Origin: CAVQEK01 sp964596645
Lineage (GTDB): Bacteria > Bacteroidota > Bacteroidia > Cytophagales > Cyclobacteriaceae
Length of the DNA: 45,476 nucleotides
Direction: 5' to 3'
Assembly: GCA_964596645.1 (NCBI GenBank)
Contig: CAZQVB010000035.1
Coordinates: 1 to 45,476 of the forward strand
The translations under genes were made by a program, and so were the position numbers. Below, in pieces: positions 32,974 to 41,644 of this stretch. The notes below the pieces were generated by a model. That model had not been told where the DNA came from, searched no databases, and saw only the letters and a list, made by a program, of their open reading frames with translations. Numbering within the stretch: position 1 is the first letter of the stretch; each line of letters opens with the position of its first letter.

Positions 32974-33660
32974 CTATTCTTCGATATTGCCTATAATTTC
33001 TCCGCCAAGGCTGGTGGTTGATTTCACATTGTTTGGGCTGCCCCGGTACTTGATGGTGCCCTTGGACGAGGCGCTGCCTTCAAACTGATCCACAACGTAC
33101 ACCACAGCTTCAGCACCTGTATTTGCTTTTACAAAACCGTCATCGGCCTTCAACTCAAAACCGTGGTATTTTCCGTAGGTATTGGCTTCTACTTCCTGAA
33201 ACTCCGCCTCGCCGTCTATTTCTATCCGGCCGCTGGTGGAGAGTTGTGCCTTTAGCGCGTTCACCTTTACCGACGCATTCACCACGGCATTGCCGGAGGC
33301 TTTTATGGTCATCTCGTCTCCAGCAAGTGTGTTTAAGCCTGTTATTTTGGCGCCGTTGCCGGCTTCTATGGTGCGCAGTTTTACATACTCTATGATGAAG
33401 TCAATTTTGTAATCTTTGTAAATACCGGGCTTCAGCTTCACGCGCAGCTCGCGGCCATCCACTTCAGTCACAATATTGTCGTAGTCGATGCCTGTGGCCG
33501 TAAAGGTCACCTTGTGTGTATCGCTTTCGCGAAGCTGGACATCTATTTTTTCTGTGACATGCACATGGTCAAACTGATTGACCTCGCGAATGATCTTATT
33601 TTGCGCCACAGCCAGCTGGCAGCCAATCATGAACAACAGGGTGATCAATGTATTTTTCAT
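32974..33660 (-). CDS. head GIN domain (DUF2807) exported protein
   Basis: A 228-residue protein from the ATG at 33658-33660. A signal peptide (TLITLLFMIGCQLAVA-Q) precedes a DUF2807 beta-helix-like domain: VNQFDHVHVTEKIDVQLRES, then regular short strands rich in Val, Asn and Gly to KYRGSPNNVKSTTSLGGEI. The domain is frequent in Bacteroidota periplasmic or surface proteins and is thought to be an adhesin-like autotransporting fold. Function is unknown. The upstream gap contains the terminator of EF-G2. Confidence 0.88.
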   Translation of the reverse strand: MKNTLITLLFMIGCQLAVAQNKIIREVNQFDHVHVTEKIDVQLRESDTHKVTFTATGIDYDNIVTEVDGRELRVKLKPGIYKDYKIDFIIEYVKLRTIEAGNGAKITGLNTLAGDEMTIKASGNAVVNASVKVNALKAQLSTSGRIEIDGEAEFQEVEANTYGKYHGFELKADDGFVKANTGAEAVVYVVDQFEGSASSKGTIKYRGSPNNVKSTTSLGGEIIGNIEE

Positions 33661-33726
33661 AGTTCCTCCATTTGGTTCTTTCCGGCCGCAAATAAGCAAT
33701 ATTTATAGCAAACAAAATATAGAAAA

Positions 33727-33754
33727 AGGCCCACGGATATCACTCTGTGAGCCT
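33727..33754 (-). terminator. Rho-independent terminator after EF-G2
   Basis: On the minus strand AGGCTCAC pairs with GTGGGCCT (one T-G pair) around a 12-base loop, followed by five T. It lies 68 bp beyond the EF-G2 stop. Confidence 0.7.
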
Positions 33755-33821
33755 GATAAGGTATAATGAAATTACAGGAAGTGCATGGCTAACTCCTACA
33801 CTATAAGAAGGTGGCAATCTC

Positions 33822-35948
33822 TTACACCTCTTCTGCTGCGTGCATTTCCTTCATCAGTTTTTGCTGCACCTCGCCGGGCACAGTAGTGTATTCAGCAAAG
33901 GAGCTTCTGAAGTAGGCCCTGCCCTGCGTGAGCGACCGCAGTGTAGTAGAGTAACGGTGCATTTCTGCCAATGGCACTTTTGCATTGATCACCTGATAGC
34001 CATCTTTGCTGTCCATGCCCATGATCAGCGCCCGGCGCGATTGCAGATCGGTCATCACATCGCCCATCAGCTCTTCGGGTACCATCACCTCCAGCTCGTA
34101 TATGGGTTCCATTATTTTGGGGTCGGCCTGCAAAAAGGCGGTACGAAAGGCCTGAGCGCCGGCTATCTTGAATGATATGTCGTTGGAGTCGACGGGGTGC
34201 ATCTTGCCGTCGTACACCATCACCCGTATGTCGCGCACATACGAACCGGTGATGGGGCCCTCTTCCATTTTTTCCATAATGCCTTTCAGTATGGATGGTA
34301 CAAAGCGTGCATCGATCACTCCGCCTACTATGCAGTTGTAAAACACCAACTTACCGCCCCAGTCGAGTGGTATTTCTTCTTTGCCCCTGATGTTGAACCC
34401 ATCCGGCTCGGGTATACCCTCGTAGTATGGCTCTATGCGCAAGTACACCTCGCCAAATTGCCCAGCGCCGCCCGACTGCTTTTTGTGACGATACGAGGCG
34501 TCAGCAGGTTTTTGTATGGTTTCCCGATAGGGAATCCTCGGCTCGTAGTATTCGCTCTCTATTTTGTAAATATTCCTCAGCTTCCACTCCGTCACTGCCA
34601 GGTGCAGCTCGCCCTGGCCCGAAATAAGCATTTGCTTTAGTTCACGCGAATATTCGTATATGGTGGTTGGGTCTTCTTCATGAATTTCACGCAGAGCTTC
34701 TGCCAGTTTTTCTTCCTCATTTTTGTCTTTGGCACGTATGGCCATGCGCACGCGAGGCTCTGGAAAGTTGAGCTCGGGGAAGGCAATGCTGATACTTTTC
34801 TCATGCAGGGTATGGTGTGTGCGTGTATTCTTCATTTTCACGGTGGCACCAATGTCGCCGGCCACCAGCTCTTCTACATTGTTGCGGTTTTTGCCATCCA
34901 TTATGAAGAGCTGTGTGAAACGCTCCGTGGCGTCTGTTTGATTATTGACCAAATCCTGGCCGGTCTTCAATTTGCCGGAGGTCACCTTGAAAAAATTAAT
35001 TTTACCTAAAAAGGGCTCCACCACCGTTTTGAAAACAAACAATGATGTGGGCTGAGTGTGGTCGCAGGCCACTTCTTCCCCTTCAACGGTGAGCTCCGGA
35101 TTGGCTTCGTTGGCCGCGGGAGCCACATTATCGATAAAACCCATGAGCCGGCCACTCCCCATATTTCTTTTTGCCGATATACAGAATACAGGAAAAACGT
35201 CATGTTTAAGCATACCTATCTTCAGGCCTTTGCGAAGCTCGTCTTCATCCAGATTGCCTTTTTCAAAATAGAGCTCCATGAGCTCTTCATCGTTTTCAGC
35301 CGCTTTTTCCACCAGTTCATTGTACAGTGTTTCGGCCCGCTCTTTCTCAGCATCTGGTATGGGCAGTTTCTCCGGCTTGCCCCCTTCTTTGGGGAATTTG
35401 TACATCGTCATCTTCAGCAAGTCTATGATGCTGTCGAACGCTTCTCCTTGATTGACCGGATATTGCATCAGTATGGCCGGGCTGCCAAACCGGCTTTGGA
35501 TGGAGTCGTAGGTGTTTTCGAAATTGGCTTTGGGATGGTCGAGCTGATTGATGGCCAGTATGACGGGTTTTTTGAATTGATCCACGTAGTTCCACACCAG
35601 CTCTGTACTGATCTCTACGCCATGTTGCGCATTGATGAGCAGCACGCAGGTATCGGCCACCCGCATTGATGATACGATCTCACCGATGAAATCGTCCATA
35701 CCTGGTGTATCGATGATGTTGATCTTGTAGCCGCGCCACTCGGTGTGCAGTGATGTAGCGTAGACAGAATTCTCGCGTTCGTGTTCTATTTCATGATAAT
35801 CGGAAACTGTATTTTTTTCTTCCACCGCGCCCCGGCGATTGATGAGGCCGGCTTCGTACAGCATCGTTTCGGCAAGGGTGGTCTTGCCGCTTCGCGCCCC
35901 GCCGATTAGAGCCACGTTCTTAATGTGTTTTCCATCATATATTTTCAT
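33822..35948 (-). CDS. elongation factor G paralogue (EF-G2) with altered G domain
   Basis: A 708-residue EF-G-like protein (ATG 35946-35948; the frame opens three codons earlier). All EF-G domains are present, including domain IV with VYDGKMHPVDSNDISFKIAG and domain V ending near RAYFRSSFAEY. The G domain departs from true EF-G: the P-loop is GGARSGKTT rather than AHxDAGKTT, switch I has ERENSV in place of ERGITI, DTPGM replaces DTPGH so the catalytic His is Met, and G4 is NQLD instead of NKMD. This is the pattern of the second EF-G of Bacteroidota, which in Bacteroides has been reported to act without GTP hydrolysis. It is not the main fusA, which would sit with ribosomal genes. Confidence 0.93.
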   Translation of the reverse strand: MKIYDGKHIKNVALIGGARSGKTTLAETMLYEAGLINRRGAVEEKNTVSDYHEIEHERENSVYATSLHTEWRGYKINIIDTPGMDDFIGEIVSSMRVADTCVLLINAQHGVEISTELVWNYVDQFKKPVILAINQLDHPKANFENTYDSIQSRFGSPAILMQYPVNQGEAFDSIIDLLKMTMYKFPKEGGKPEKLPIPDAEKERAETLYNELVEKAAENDEELMELYFEKGNLDEDELRKGLKIGMLKHDVFPVFCISAKRNMGSGRLMGFIDNVAPAANEANPELTVEGEEVACDHTQPTSLFVFKTVVEPFLGKINFFKVTSGKLKTGQDLVNNQTDATERFTQLFIMDGKNRNNVEELVAGDIGATVKMKNTRTHHTLHEKSISIAFPELNFPEPRVRMAIRAKDKNEEEKLAEALREIHEEDPTTIYEYSRELKQMLISGQGELHLAVTEWKLRNIYKIESEYYEPRIPYRETIQKPADASYRHKKQSGGAGQFGEVYLRIEPYYEGIPEPDGFNIRGKEEIPLDWGGKLVFYNCIVGGVIDARFVPSILKGIMEKMEEGPITGSYVRDIRVMVYDGKMHPVDSNDISFKIAGAQAFRTAFLQADPKIMEPIYELEVMVPEELMGDVMTDLQSRRALIMGMDSKDGYQVINAKVPLAEMHRYSTTLRSLTQGRAYFRSSFAEYTTVPGEVQQKLMKEMHAAEEV

Positions 35949-35957
35949 AGCGTGCAT

Positions 35958-36480
35958 GTTTGAGGTGAATGATCAAGATAAAAAAATGATGTCCTGGCTG
36001 CTGGTTGACAGATATAAATCTAGGAGATGAGGTACGCAAATGCAAGCCACGAAACGGTCAGTATCGGCCTTTACAATAGTGGGTTTTATTAAAAAAAATA
36101 GATATGAACCGATGCAGATTTTATTAAGTGATCGAGTGACCACGTGATTGTCAGCGAAAAACTGGTATGGGAGGATTAAGGCGTTGGTTGAGTATTATTC
36201 AAAATTAAAGGCCGGGGGAGTTTTGCCGGCCTTCAATCAAACTTAGCACCATGTTGAATTCTTATAGTCTTACCACCATTTTCATGTTTTAGATCAGTAA
36301 GCTGTAGCCCAAGAATGTGCCTTTTTTTACTTGAAACGGTGAATCGAGGGATAAACATTGATTGTCAACGCTTTACAAAGAGTGGCACTGGTGTGGGTAA
36401 ATCAAAAAGTGTGGAGAGTAGCGTCAGAATGCGGACACAAATTGTGGTGAGCAACCCAGGCTTTTTGTGCCGGCACCCGT
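35958..36480. other. intergenic region between EF-G2 and serine dehydratase
   Basis: About 520 bp without a convincing gene. It holds the EF-G2 promoter region at its left and the hairpin at 36208-36233. A plus-strand open frame at 36315-36512 has no protein-like features. Confidence 0.4.
36208..36233 (-). terminator. hairpin, probable terminator of serine dehydratase
   Basis: AAGGCCGG and CCGGCCTT form a perfect 8-bp stem with a 10-base loop. On the minus strand it is followed by TTTAATTTT. It lies about 250 bp past the serine dehydratase stop, rather far for a terminator. Confidence 0.45.
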
Positions 36481-37896
36481 TCAGCACTCCGGCATGCTCA
36501 CGGGCACATTGATGGCCAGTCCGCCCTCGCTGGTTTCTTTGTATTTGGCATTCATGTCTCGGGCGGTGTTCCACATGGTTTTTATCACATCATCAAGGCT
36601 TACCCTGGCGAAGTGCGGGTCGCTGGCCAGGGCGATCTGCGCGGCGGTGATCGCCTTCATGGCGCCCATGGCGTTGCGCTCAATGCAGGGAATTTGCACC
36701 AGCCCGCCGATGGGGTCGCAGGTCATACCCAGGTGATGCTCCATGGCTATCTCGGCAGCCATGAGTGCCTGCTCGGGCGAGCCGCCCAGGCATTCGGTAA
36801 GCGCGGCAGCGGCCATGGCCGACGATACGCCGATCTCGGCCTGGCAGCCTCCCATGGCGGCCGATATGGTGGCCCCTTTCTTGAAGATGCTGCCGACCTC
36901 ACCCGCTACCAGTAAAAATTTGTGCAGATCGGGCTTTGCATCGTTCTCACAAAAGCACAGGTAATACAGCATCACCGCCGGAATGACGCCGGCGGCCCCA
37001 TTGGTAGGGGCCGTGACCACCCTTCCAAAGGCGGCATTCTCTTCATTGACCGCCAGGGCAAAGCAACTCACCCAGTTCAAAGTTTCACGAAAAGAATGAT
37101 CGGCCTTTTGTATTTGACGCAACCATCCGTCGGCGTCGGTGTAGCGATCGGTGGCAATGAGTTTGGCATTTTGGAAAGAGGCCCTGCGTTTTACCTTCAG
37201 GCCCCCCGGCAGCGTGCCTTCCATATGGCAGCCCCTGTAGGTACAGTTTTTCATTACCTCCCATATACCGTCCAGCTTGTCGATGATCTCTGTTTCACTG
37301 CGCCAAGCTTTTTCATTTTCCATCACCACGGCCGATATCGGCAGGCCGGTTTGCCGGCACCACTTCTGCAGGTCGGCCGCACGCTCTATGGGGTAGGGAA
37401 GGGCTACATGGTTGGCCTGACTGGCGCTATCTTTCTTTACCACAAACCCACCGCCGATGGAGTACCAGGTTTCCTTCCAAATGTGGTGGTGTAGGTGGAA
37501 ATTGACGGTGAGGCCGTTGGCGTGAAAGGGTAATCTTTTGGCCGGATGAAAGACAATATCGTTTTCAGGATCGAAAGCTACGTAATGGATCTCAGCGAGC
37601 TTCAGCTGCTTTTTTTGGGCAATGTCTGCGATAATGCCCGGTATGTGATCGGGGTTGATTGATTCTGCGGACAAACCCAACAGGCCCAGTTGTACGGCAA
37701 GGTCAGTGCCGTGCCCTTTGCCCGTTTTGGCCAGTGAGCCATACAGGTCAATGCTTACGCGATGCAACTGATCGAGCGAATGTTTTGACTGAAAGGATGA
37801 GAGTGCCAGGCGCACGGCCTTCCACGGCCCCATGGTATGTGAGCTGGAGGGGCCCACACCAATTTTAAAGATGTCAAATACGCTTATGCTTTCCAT
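36481..37896 (-). CDS. sdaA: L-serine ammonia-lyase (single-chain, Fe-S)
   Basis: A 471-residue enzyme that deaminates serine to pyruvate with a [4Fe-4S] cluster instead of PLP. The beta domain begins with SVFDIFKIGVGPSSSHTMGP; the alpha domain has PTNGAAGVIPA, AAMGGCQAEIG and the cluster cysteines in CFCEND, TCDPIGG and IPCIER. The fused beta-alpha order is the E. coli-like single-chain type. ATG at 37894-37896 fits the motif. A GTG or TTG start is not needed. 36 bp separate it from the acidic protein upstream, which may be in the same operon. Confidence 0.95.
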   Translation of the reverse strand: MESISVFDIFKIGVGPSSSHTMGPWKAVRLALSSFQSKHSLDQLHRVSIDLYGSLAKTGKGHGTDLAVQLGLLGLSAESINPDHIPGIIADIAQKKQLKLAEIHYVAFDPENDIVFHPAKRLPFHANGLTVNFHLHHHIWKETWYSIGGGFVVKKDSASQANHVALPYPIERAADLQKWCRQTGLPISAVVMENEKAWRSETEIIDKLDGIWEVMKNCTYRGCHMEGTLPGGLKVKRRASFQNAKLIATDRYTDADGWLRQIQKADHSFRETLNWVSCFALAVNEENAAFGRVVTAPTNGAAGVIPAVMLYYLCFCENDAKPDLHKFLLVAGEVGSIFKKGATISAAMGGCQAEIGVSSAMAAAALTECLGGSPEQALMAAEIAMEHHLGMTCDPIGGLVQIPCIERNAMGAMKAITAAQIALASDPHFARVSLDDVIKTMWNTARDMNAKYKETSEGGLAINVPVSMPEC

Positions 37897-37932
37897 GGGT
37901 ACGACGACGCCAGTCGGGCAATCGCTGTTGTG

Positions 37933-38448
37933 TTAAACGTCCGCTTCTTCGCGATCGTTTGCGACATCTTCAAGGCTTTTCATAAAAATGAAGCCAATGG
38001 TGACCGCCAGGCCAAGGTCGTCATTTTCTGAGAGGTCTTCTATGGAGTAATCTGAGCCCTCTCCAAAAAGCATATCGATGAAAAATGAAACCACTACGTG
38101 CTGCTGCATGCCGGTGGCTTGGGCTATATCGGCTGGTGACATGGTGTGCACGTTGATCAGTTCATCATTTACCTCATCTAGAAAAAAATCTTCGCTGCTT
38201 CGTATGTCTTCTTCGCTCACCACTGGCAAGGTTGGTAAAGCCAGCTCCCAGGCTTTATAGATAACGGTACAGATGAAAAGTATGTCTTCATTGAGCTCTT
38301 CGGCAAGATCGTGGGCGGTGGCCATCAGGTAGCCATACAGTGCGGGCTGATAGTCTACCGTGGTGTTGTAGTACTCGATCAGTTGTTCATCGCTCATACT
38401 GTCGAAGAGGCCCTCGGCTTCTTCAATATTCTGTTGTGATATTTTCAT
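37933..38448 (-). CDS. acidic protein of unknown function
   Basis: A 171-residue, strongly acidic, mostly helical protein I do not recognise. It contains no signal peptide or membrane segment. Repeated Asp/Glu pairs (EEDIRSSEDFFLDEVNDE, SIEDLSENDD) and a hydrophobic helix ATAHDLAEELNEDILFICTV suggest a soluble helical bundle. It lies between a secreted carboxypeptidase-regulatory-like protein (4 bp upstream) and serine dehydratase, so it may be co-transcribed with either. Confidence 0.7.
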   Translation of the reverse strand: MKISQQNIEEAEGLFDSMSDEQLIEYYNTTVDYQPALYGYLMATAHDLAEELNEDILFICTVIYKAWELALPTLPVVSEEDIRSSEDFFLDEVNDELINVHTMSPADIAQATGMQQHVVVSFFIDMLFGEGSDYSIEDLSENDDLGLAVTIGFIFMKSLEDVANDREEADV

Positions 38449-38451
38449 GAT

Positions 38452-39729
38452 TTAGTTGCTATGGCCATTCGTCATAAAGTCCTCGGCCTTGTCTTGTCGA
38501 AATTGCTTTTCAAGTGATTCGTCCTGTTCCAGATCGTTTTTAATCAGCTTATACAACTCAGTATCCACCGGCTTGTTGTACCGCTTCCAGAAGCGCCGGT
38601 CGTATGGCGCTACCTGGGTGTAAATATCGCCATATTCGTCTATTTTTTCTTCAGGTTGCCTTTTATAGTTGCTGCGAATTTTGTGCACGAGCAACTCGTC
38701 ATGGATCTCCATTTCAATGGGTTCAAGCTTCTTGTCTGTTTTTTTGTTGTGAATAACCCATTTGGCCTTGCGAAGCTGATAGCTGGGGTAGAGGCGGTTT
38801 TGATATTCTCTATAGTGGGTCCGCACGTGTATGTCGGAGCGTTTAAATTCCACATTGTCCGATAATATTCCGGGAAAATACTCCGGGTTCCACCAGTAGT
38901 CGTAGTTGAGCTGAAGTATGGCGTAATCCTTTATGCGTATGTATAATTCGCACTGATAGCGTTCATAGTTGTTTTGAACAGGCATAAATCCTTTGATCAC
39001 AAACACTTCGTCGTTGTCGTGAAAGGTGATGCCGGTGACACTGAAATCCCATCTGCCGGCCATATCGCGGATTGATCCGTGTTGGTTGCGAATGAAATCG
39101 CCATAGATAAAGCTTGCCAGATAGTTGGCACCCTCTCGCCATCGATATTGACGGTAGTCTATGCTTTTCCTCAAGTGGTCGTAGCCTACAGAGATGCCAT
39201 TTTCTGTATCAAATCCTTCATCATAAACTTCCAGGGCAGCTTCCAACAGTCTTTTATACTGATGGTTTTCACTAAAGGCTGTGCGGTAAAATGCCTCCAG
39301 GCGGTATGGTTTTACAGGGTAATTATTGGTGATGTTGTTCAGTGCGCGCATCACTATTTCCTTAGCTGGTATGGAGGTAATGAGTATTTCCGTAAGCTGA
39401 TATGACGTGTCGCGCAGGTATACCGTCTGACCATTGGTGCGAAGAAAGTCTGGTATGGCCATACGCTTAGTATTGAAACCCACACAGGAAAATACCAGCG
39501 CATGGCTGTGGTATTCGGGCTCGATATTGAGTTGGAAATTGCCCTCTTCATTGGTCATGATGCCTATCGGCTCACCTTCTATGCTGATGTTGACATAGGG
39601 AATGGGATGCCCGTTGGTGGAGCTGTGTACAGCGCCATGTATTTCAATATAGTCGTCCAATTGCGCGTGTACTGAAAAGCACACGGGCATGAAGACAAAA
39701 AACAAAAAGGTGGTATACCTGAAAGCCAA
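38452..39729 (-). CDS. secreted carboxypeptidase-regulatory-like domain protein
   Basis: A 425-residue exported protein. A signal peptide (FLFFVFMPVCFSVHA-Q) is followed by a CarboxypepD_reg-like Ig fold (about 25-110: IEIHGAVHSSTNGHPIPYVN, GEGNFQ-like turn NEEGNFQLNI, YLRDTSYQL), as in the N-termini of TonB-dependent receptors, but then a 300-residue mixed region (YRLEAFYRTAFSENHQYKRL...YWWNPEYFPG) instead of a barrel. Such proteins are common in Bacteroidota; function unknown. The start is TTG (39727-39729); no in-frame ATG precedes the signal peptide. Confidence 0.82.
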   Translation of the reverse strand: MAFRYTTFLFFVFMPVCFSVHAQLDDYIEIHGAVHSSTNGHPIPYVNISIEGEPIGIMTNEEGNFQLNIEPEYHSHALVFSCVGFNTKRMAIPDFLRTNGQTVYLRDTSYQLTEILITSIPAKEIVMRALNNITNNYPVKPYRLEAFYRTAFSENHQYKRLLEAALEVYDEGFDTENGISVGYDHLRKSIDYRQYRWREGANYLASFIYGDFIRNQHGSIRDMAGRWDFSVTGITFHDNDEVFVIKGFMPVQNNYERYQCELYIRIKDYAILQLNYDYWWNPEYFPGILSDNVEFKRSDIHVRTHYREYQNRLYPSYQLRKAKWVIHNKKTDKKLEPIEMEIHDELLVHKIRSNYKRQPEEKIDEYGDIYTQVAPYDRRFWKRYNKPVDTELYKLIKNDLEQDESLEKQFRQDKAEDFMTNGHSN

Positions 39730-40073
39730 TGGAGGGTATATTTTATTGAATAAAAAACGGTCACCTAGCCTGTAGTGAACCTACCCAAAAAACGTCACCT
39801 TGTAAAAATACAATTTTATTTAAGCATTATCCAAATTAATCATTGGCCTAGGTGCGCTACAGCACCGGCAAATCCTTTATTTTTTCTGTGGCCGGCAGCC
39901 AACGGCACACACTTCCGTGGAAGCTCAACCGATAAGCAGCCAAATATCAGCCTCTATTCCTTTTTCTTAAACTTGCCCAAATGTGTGGCTGCCTGCATTT
40001 TCACAATCAGTAAGGGCACAAAAAAACCCCGAACCGCACAGCGAATTCGGGGTGGATTGCTTAAGGCTGTTTA
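39730..40073. other. intergenic region with mdh terminator
   Basis: About 340 bp. Contains the mdh terminator (40018-40052), the promoter region of the secreted protein and a small TTGTA/TACAA inverted repeat near 39800. No gene recognised. Confidence 0.4.
40018..40052 (-). terminator. Rho-independent terminator after mdh
   Basis: On the minus strand CCCCGAA pairs with TTCGGGG around a 12-base loop and is followed by a run of seven T. It lies 22 bp past the mdh stop. Confidence 0.85.
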
Positions 40074-41000
40074 CTACATTTTCTCCAGTACGTTCATTAC
40101 TTCGCGTACATGGCCTTCTGATGTTTTCAACAGATTTTTCTCATCTTCATTGAGGTCGAGCTCAACTACTTTTTCTACACCGTTTTTGCCTAAGATCACG
40201 GGCACGCCAAGGTAGCAGTTGTCGATGCCGTATTCTCCGGTGAGCTGCACGCATACCGGGAACACGCGGCGTTGGTCTTTCACGATGGCTTCGGTCATTT
40301 GTGCCGCAGCGCTGCCGGGAGCATACCAGGCAGAAGTGCCCATCAGCTTCACCAATTCGCCACCGCCTGTTTTGGTACGTTCCACTATTTTATCAAGCGT
40401 GTCTTTATCGATAAGCTCGGTCACCGGTATACCTCCTACGGTGGTATAGCGTGGCAGAGGCACCATGGTGTCGCCATGGCCGCCCATGATCACGGCCTGA
40501 ATGTCTTTTGGAGACACCTTCAGCGCATCAGCCAGGAAGGCGCGATAGCGGGCAGTATCAAGTATGCCGGCCATTCCCATCACGCGGGTTTTTGGCAGTT
40601 TCGATACCAGGTGCGCCTGATAGGTCATTACATCGAGTGGGTTAGACACTACGATGATGATGGCTTCAGGTGAGTGTTTTACCACATTTTCTGTCACCGA
40701 TTTTACAATGCCGGCATTGGTTTCTATAAGGTCATCGCGGCTCATGCCGGGCTTTCTGGGCAGCCCCGAAGTGATGACCACAACTTCTGAACCGGCAGTT
40801 TTTGAATAATCGTTGGTAACGCCGATGGTTTTTGTGTCATACAAATCTATTGGGGCTTTCTGCCATATGTCCAATGCCTTGCCTTCTGCGAAGCCTTCTT
40901 TGATGTCTACCAATACTACTTCATTGGCTACTTCCCGGTACGCTAGCACATCGGCGCAGGTGGCACCTACGTTGCCAGCTCCTACTACGGTTATTTTCAT
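40074..41000 (-). CDS. mdh: malate dehydrogenase (LDH-like type)
   Basis: A 308-residue NAD-dependent malate dehydrogenase of the citric-acid cycle. The Rossmann GAGNVGA is at 7-13, the NAD-ribose Asp in VVLVDIKEG, the substrate-binding arginines in GLPRKPGMSRDDL and the catalytic His in MGGHGDTMVPLPR. The Arg rather than Gln in the GLPRKPGM loop marks malate rather than lactate specificity. A strong terminator follows. The ATG at 40998-41000 is close to the glycine motif as expected. Confidence 0.96.
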   Translation of the reverse strand: MKITVVGAGNVGATCADVLAYREVANEVVLVDIKEGFAEGKALDIWQKAPIDLYDTKTIGVTNDYSKTAGSEVVVITSGLPRKPGMSRDDLIETNAGIVKSVTENVVKHSPEAIIIVVSNPLDVMTYQAHLVSKLPKTRVMGMAGILDTARYRAFLADALKVSPKDIQAVIMGGHGDTMVPLPRYTTVGGIPVTELIDKDTLDKIVERTKTGGGELVKLMGTSAWYAPGSAAAQMTEAIVKDQRRVFPVCVQLTGEYGIDNCYLGVPVILGKNGVEKVVELDLNEDEKNLLKTSEGHVREVMNVLEKM

Positions 41001-41125
41001 GATGGTGTATTTTTATTGGTTAGAAAATGTGATTGTGAATCGGGGGCAAATTTATCAAATGAACTACACCCTGTAAAGGACATAAGTCATATATCCGGCA
41101 TCAAATACAGGGATTAAATTTTAAG

Positions 41126-41644
41126 TTAATTTTTGAAAATTTGGCTGAGGTTGAAAAAGCCAAACGACGACCGGTAGCTTTTGAGCAAGTCAGACTGAAA
41201 AGCCTCAAATTCTTCTGCGAGCGATTCCATCATCTTCGATTTCAGCACGCTGTGGTTTTCTAATATTTCAATGATGTTCACTTTGGGCAGTACGTACAGC
41301 TCGGCCCGCTCGGATATCACAATGGCATTGTGCACGCGGGTGGTGTCGTGCAGTAGTGCATTGGCGCCAAATGCTGTACCTGCTTTGCTTGTGCTGAGTT
41401 GTTCAAACTCCTCATTCACATCAATGCTGATGCCGACCTTGCCACTCTTTACCATGTACAATGCATTGCTGGGGTCATTTCTGAAAAATACCACCTCATC
41501 CATGTGGTACTCGCGCAGGTAGAAGTAAGGCAGGAATAGCGCCATTTCCTTATAGCTCAGCCGCTCGAACAACTTGATCCTCGACAGGAAGCGAAACAGG
41601 TTCATCTCCTTAGAAGTGTATGATTTCTTGAACGGATTAATCAT
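41126..41644 (-). CDS. cyclic-nucleotide-binding-domain protein without HTH
   Basis: A 172-residue protein with a single CRP/Fnr-type cNMP-binding beta-roll (about 20-135: FLSRIKLFERLSYKEM, VVFFRNDPSNALYMVKSGKV, FGANALLHDTTRV). No helix-turn-helix follows; the C-terminus is only a short helix ending FFNLSQIFKN, so it is not a DNA-binding Crp. It may bind cAMP or another ligand, or act as a structural fold. It overlaps the tilS end by 8 bp, implying one transcript. A start at 41650 is possible as well. Confidence 0.8.
   Translation of the reverse strand: MINPFKKSYTSKEMNLFRFLSRIKLFERLSYKEMALFLPYFYLREYHMDEVVFFRNDPSNALYMVKSGKVGISIDVNEEFEQLSTSKAGTAFGANALLHDTTRVHNAIVISERAELYVLPKVNIIEILENHSVLKSKMMESLAEEFEAFQSDLLKSYRSSFGFFNLSQIFKN

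Noticed and set aside
35058..35669. 203-residue plus-strand open frame
   Set aside because: It is antisense to the EF-G2 G domain, where coding evidence is strong.
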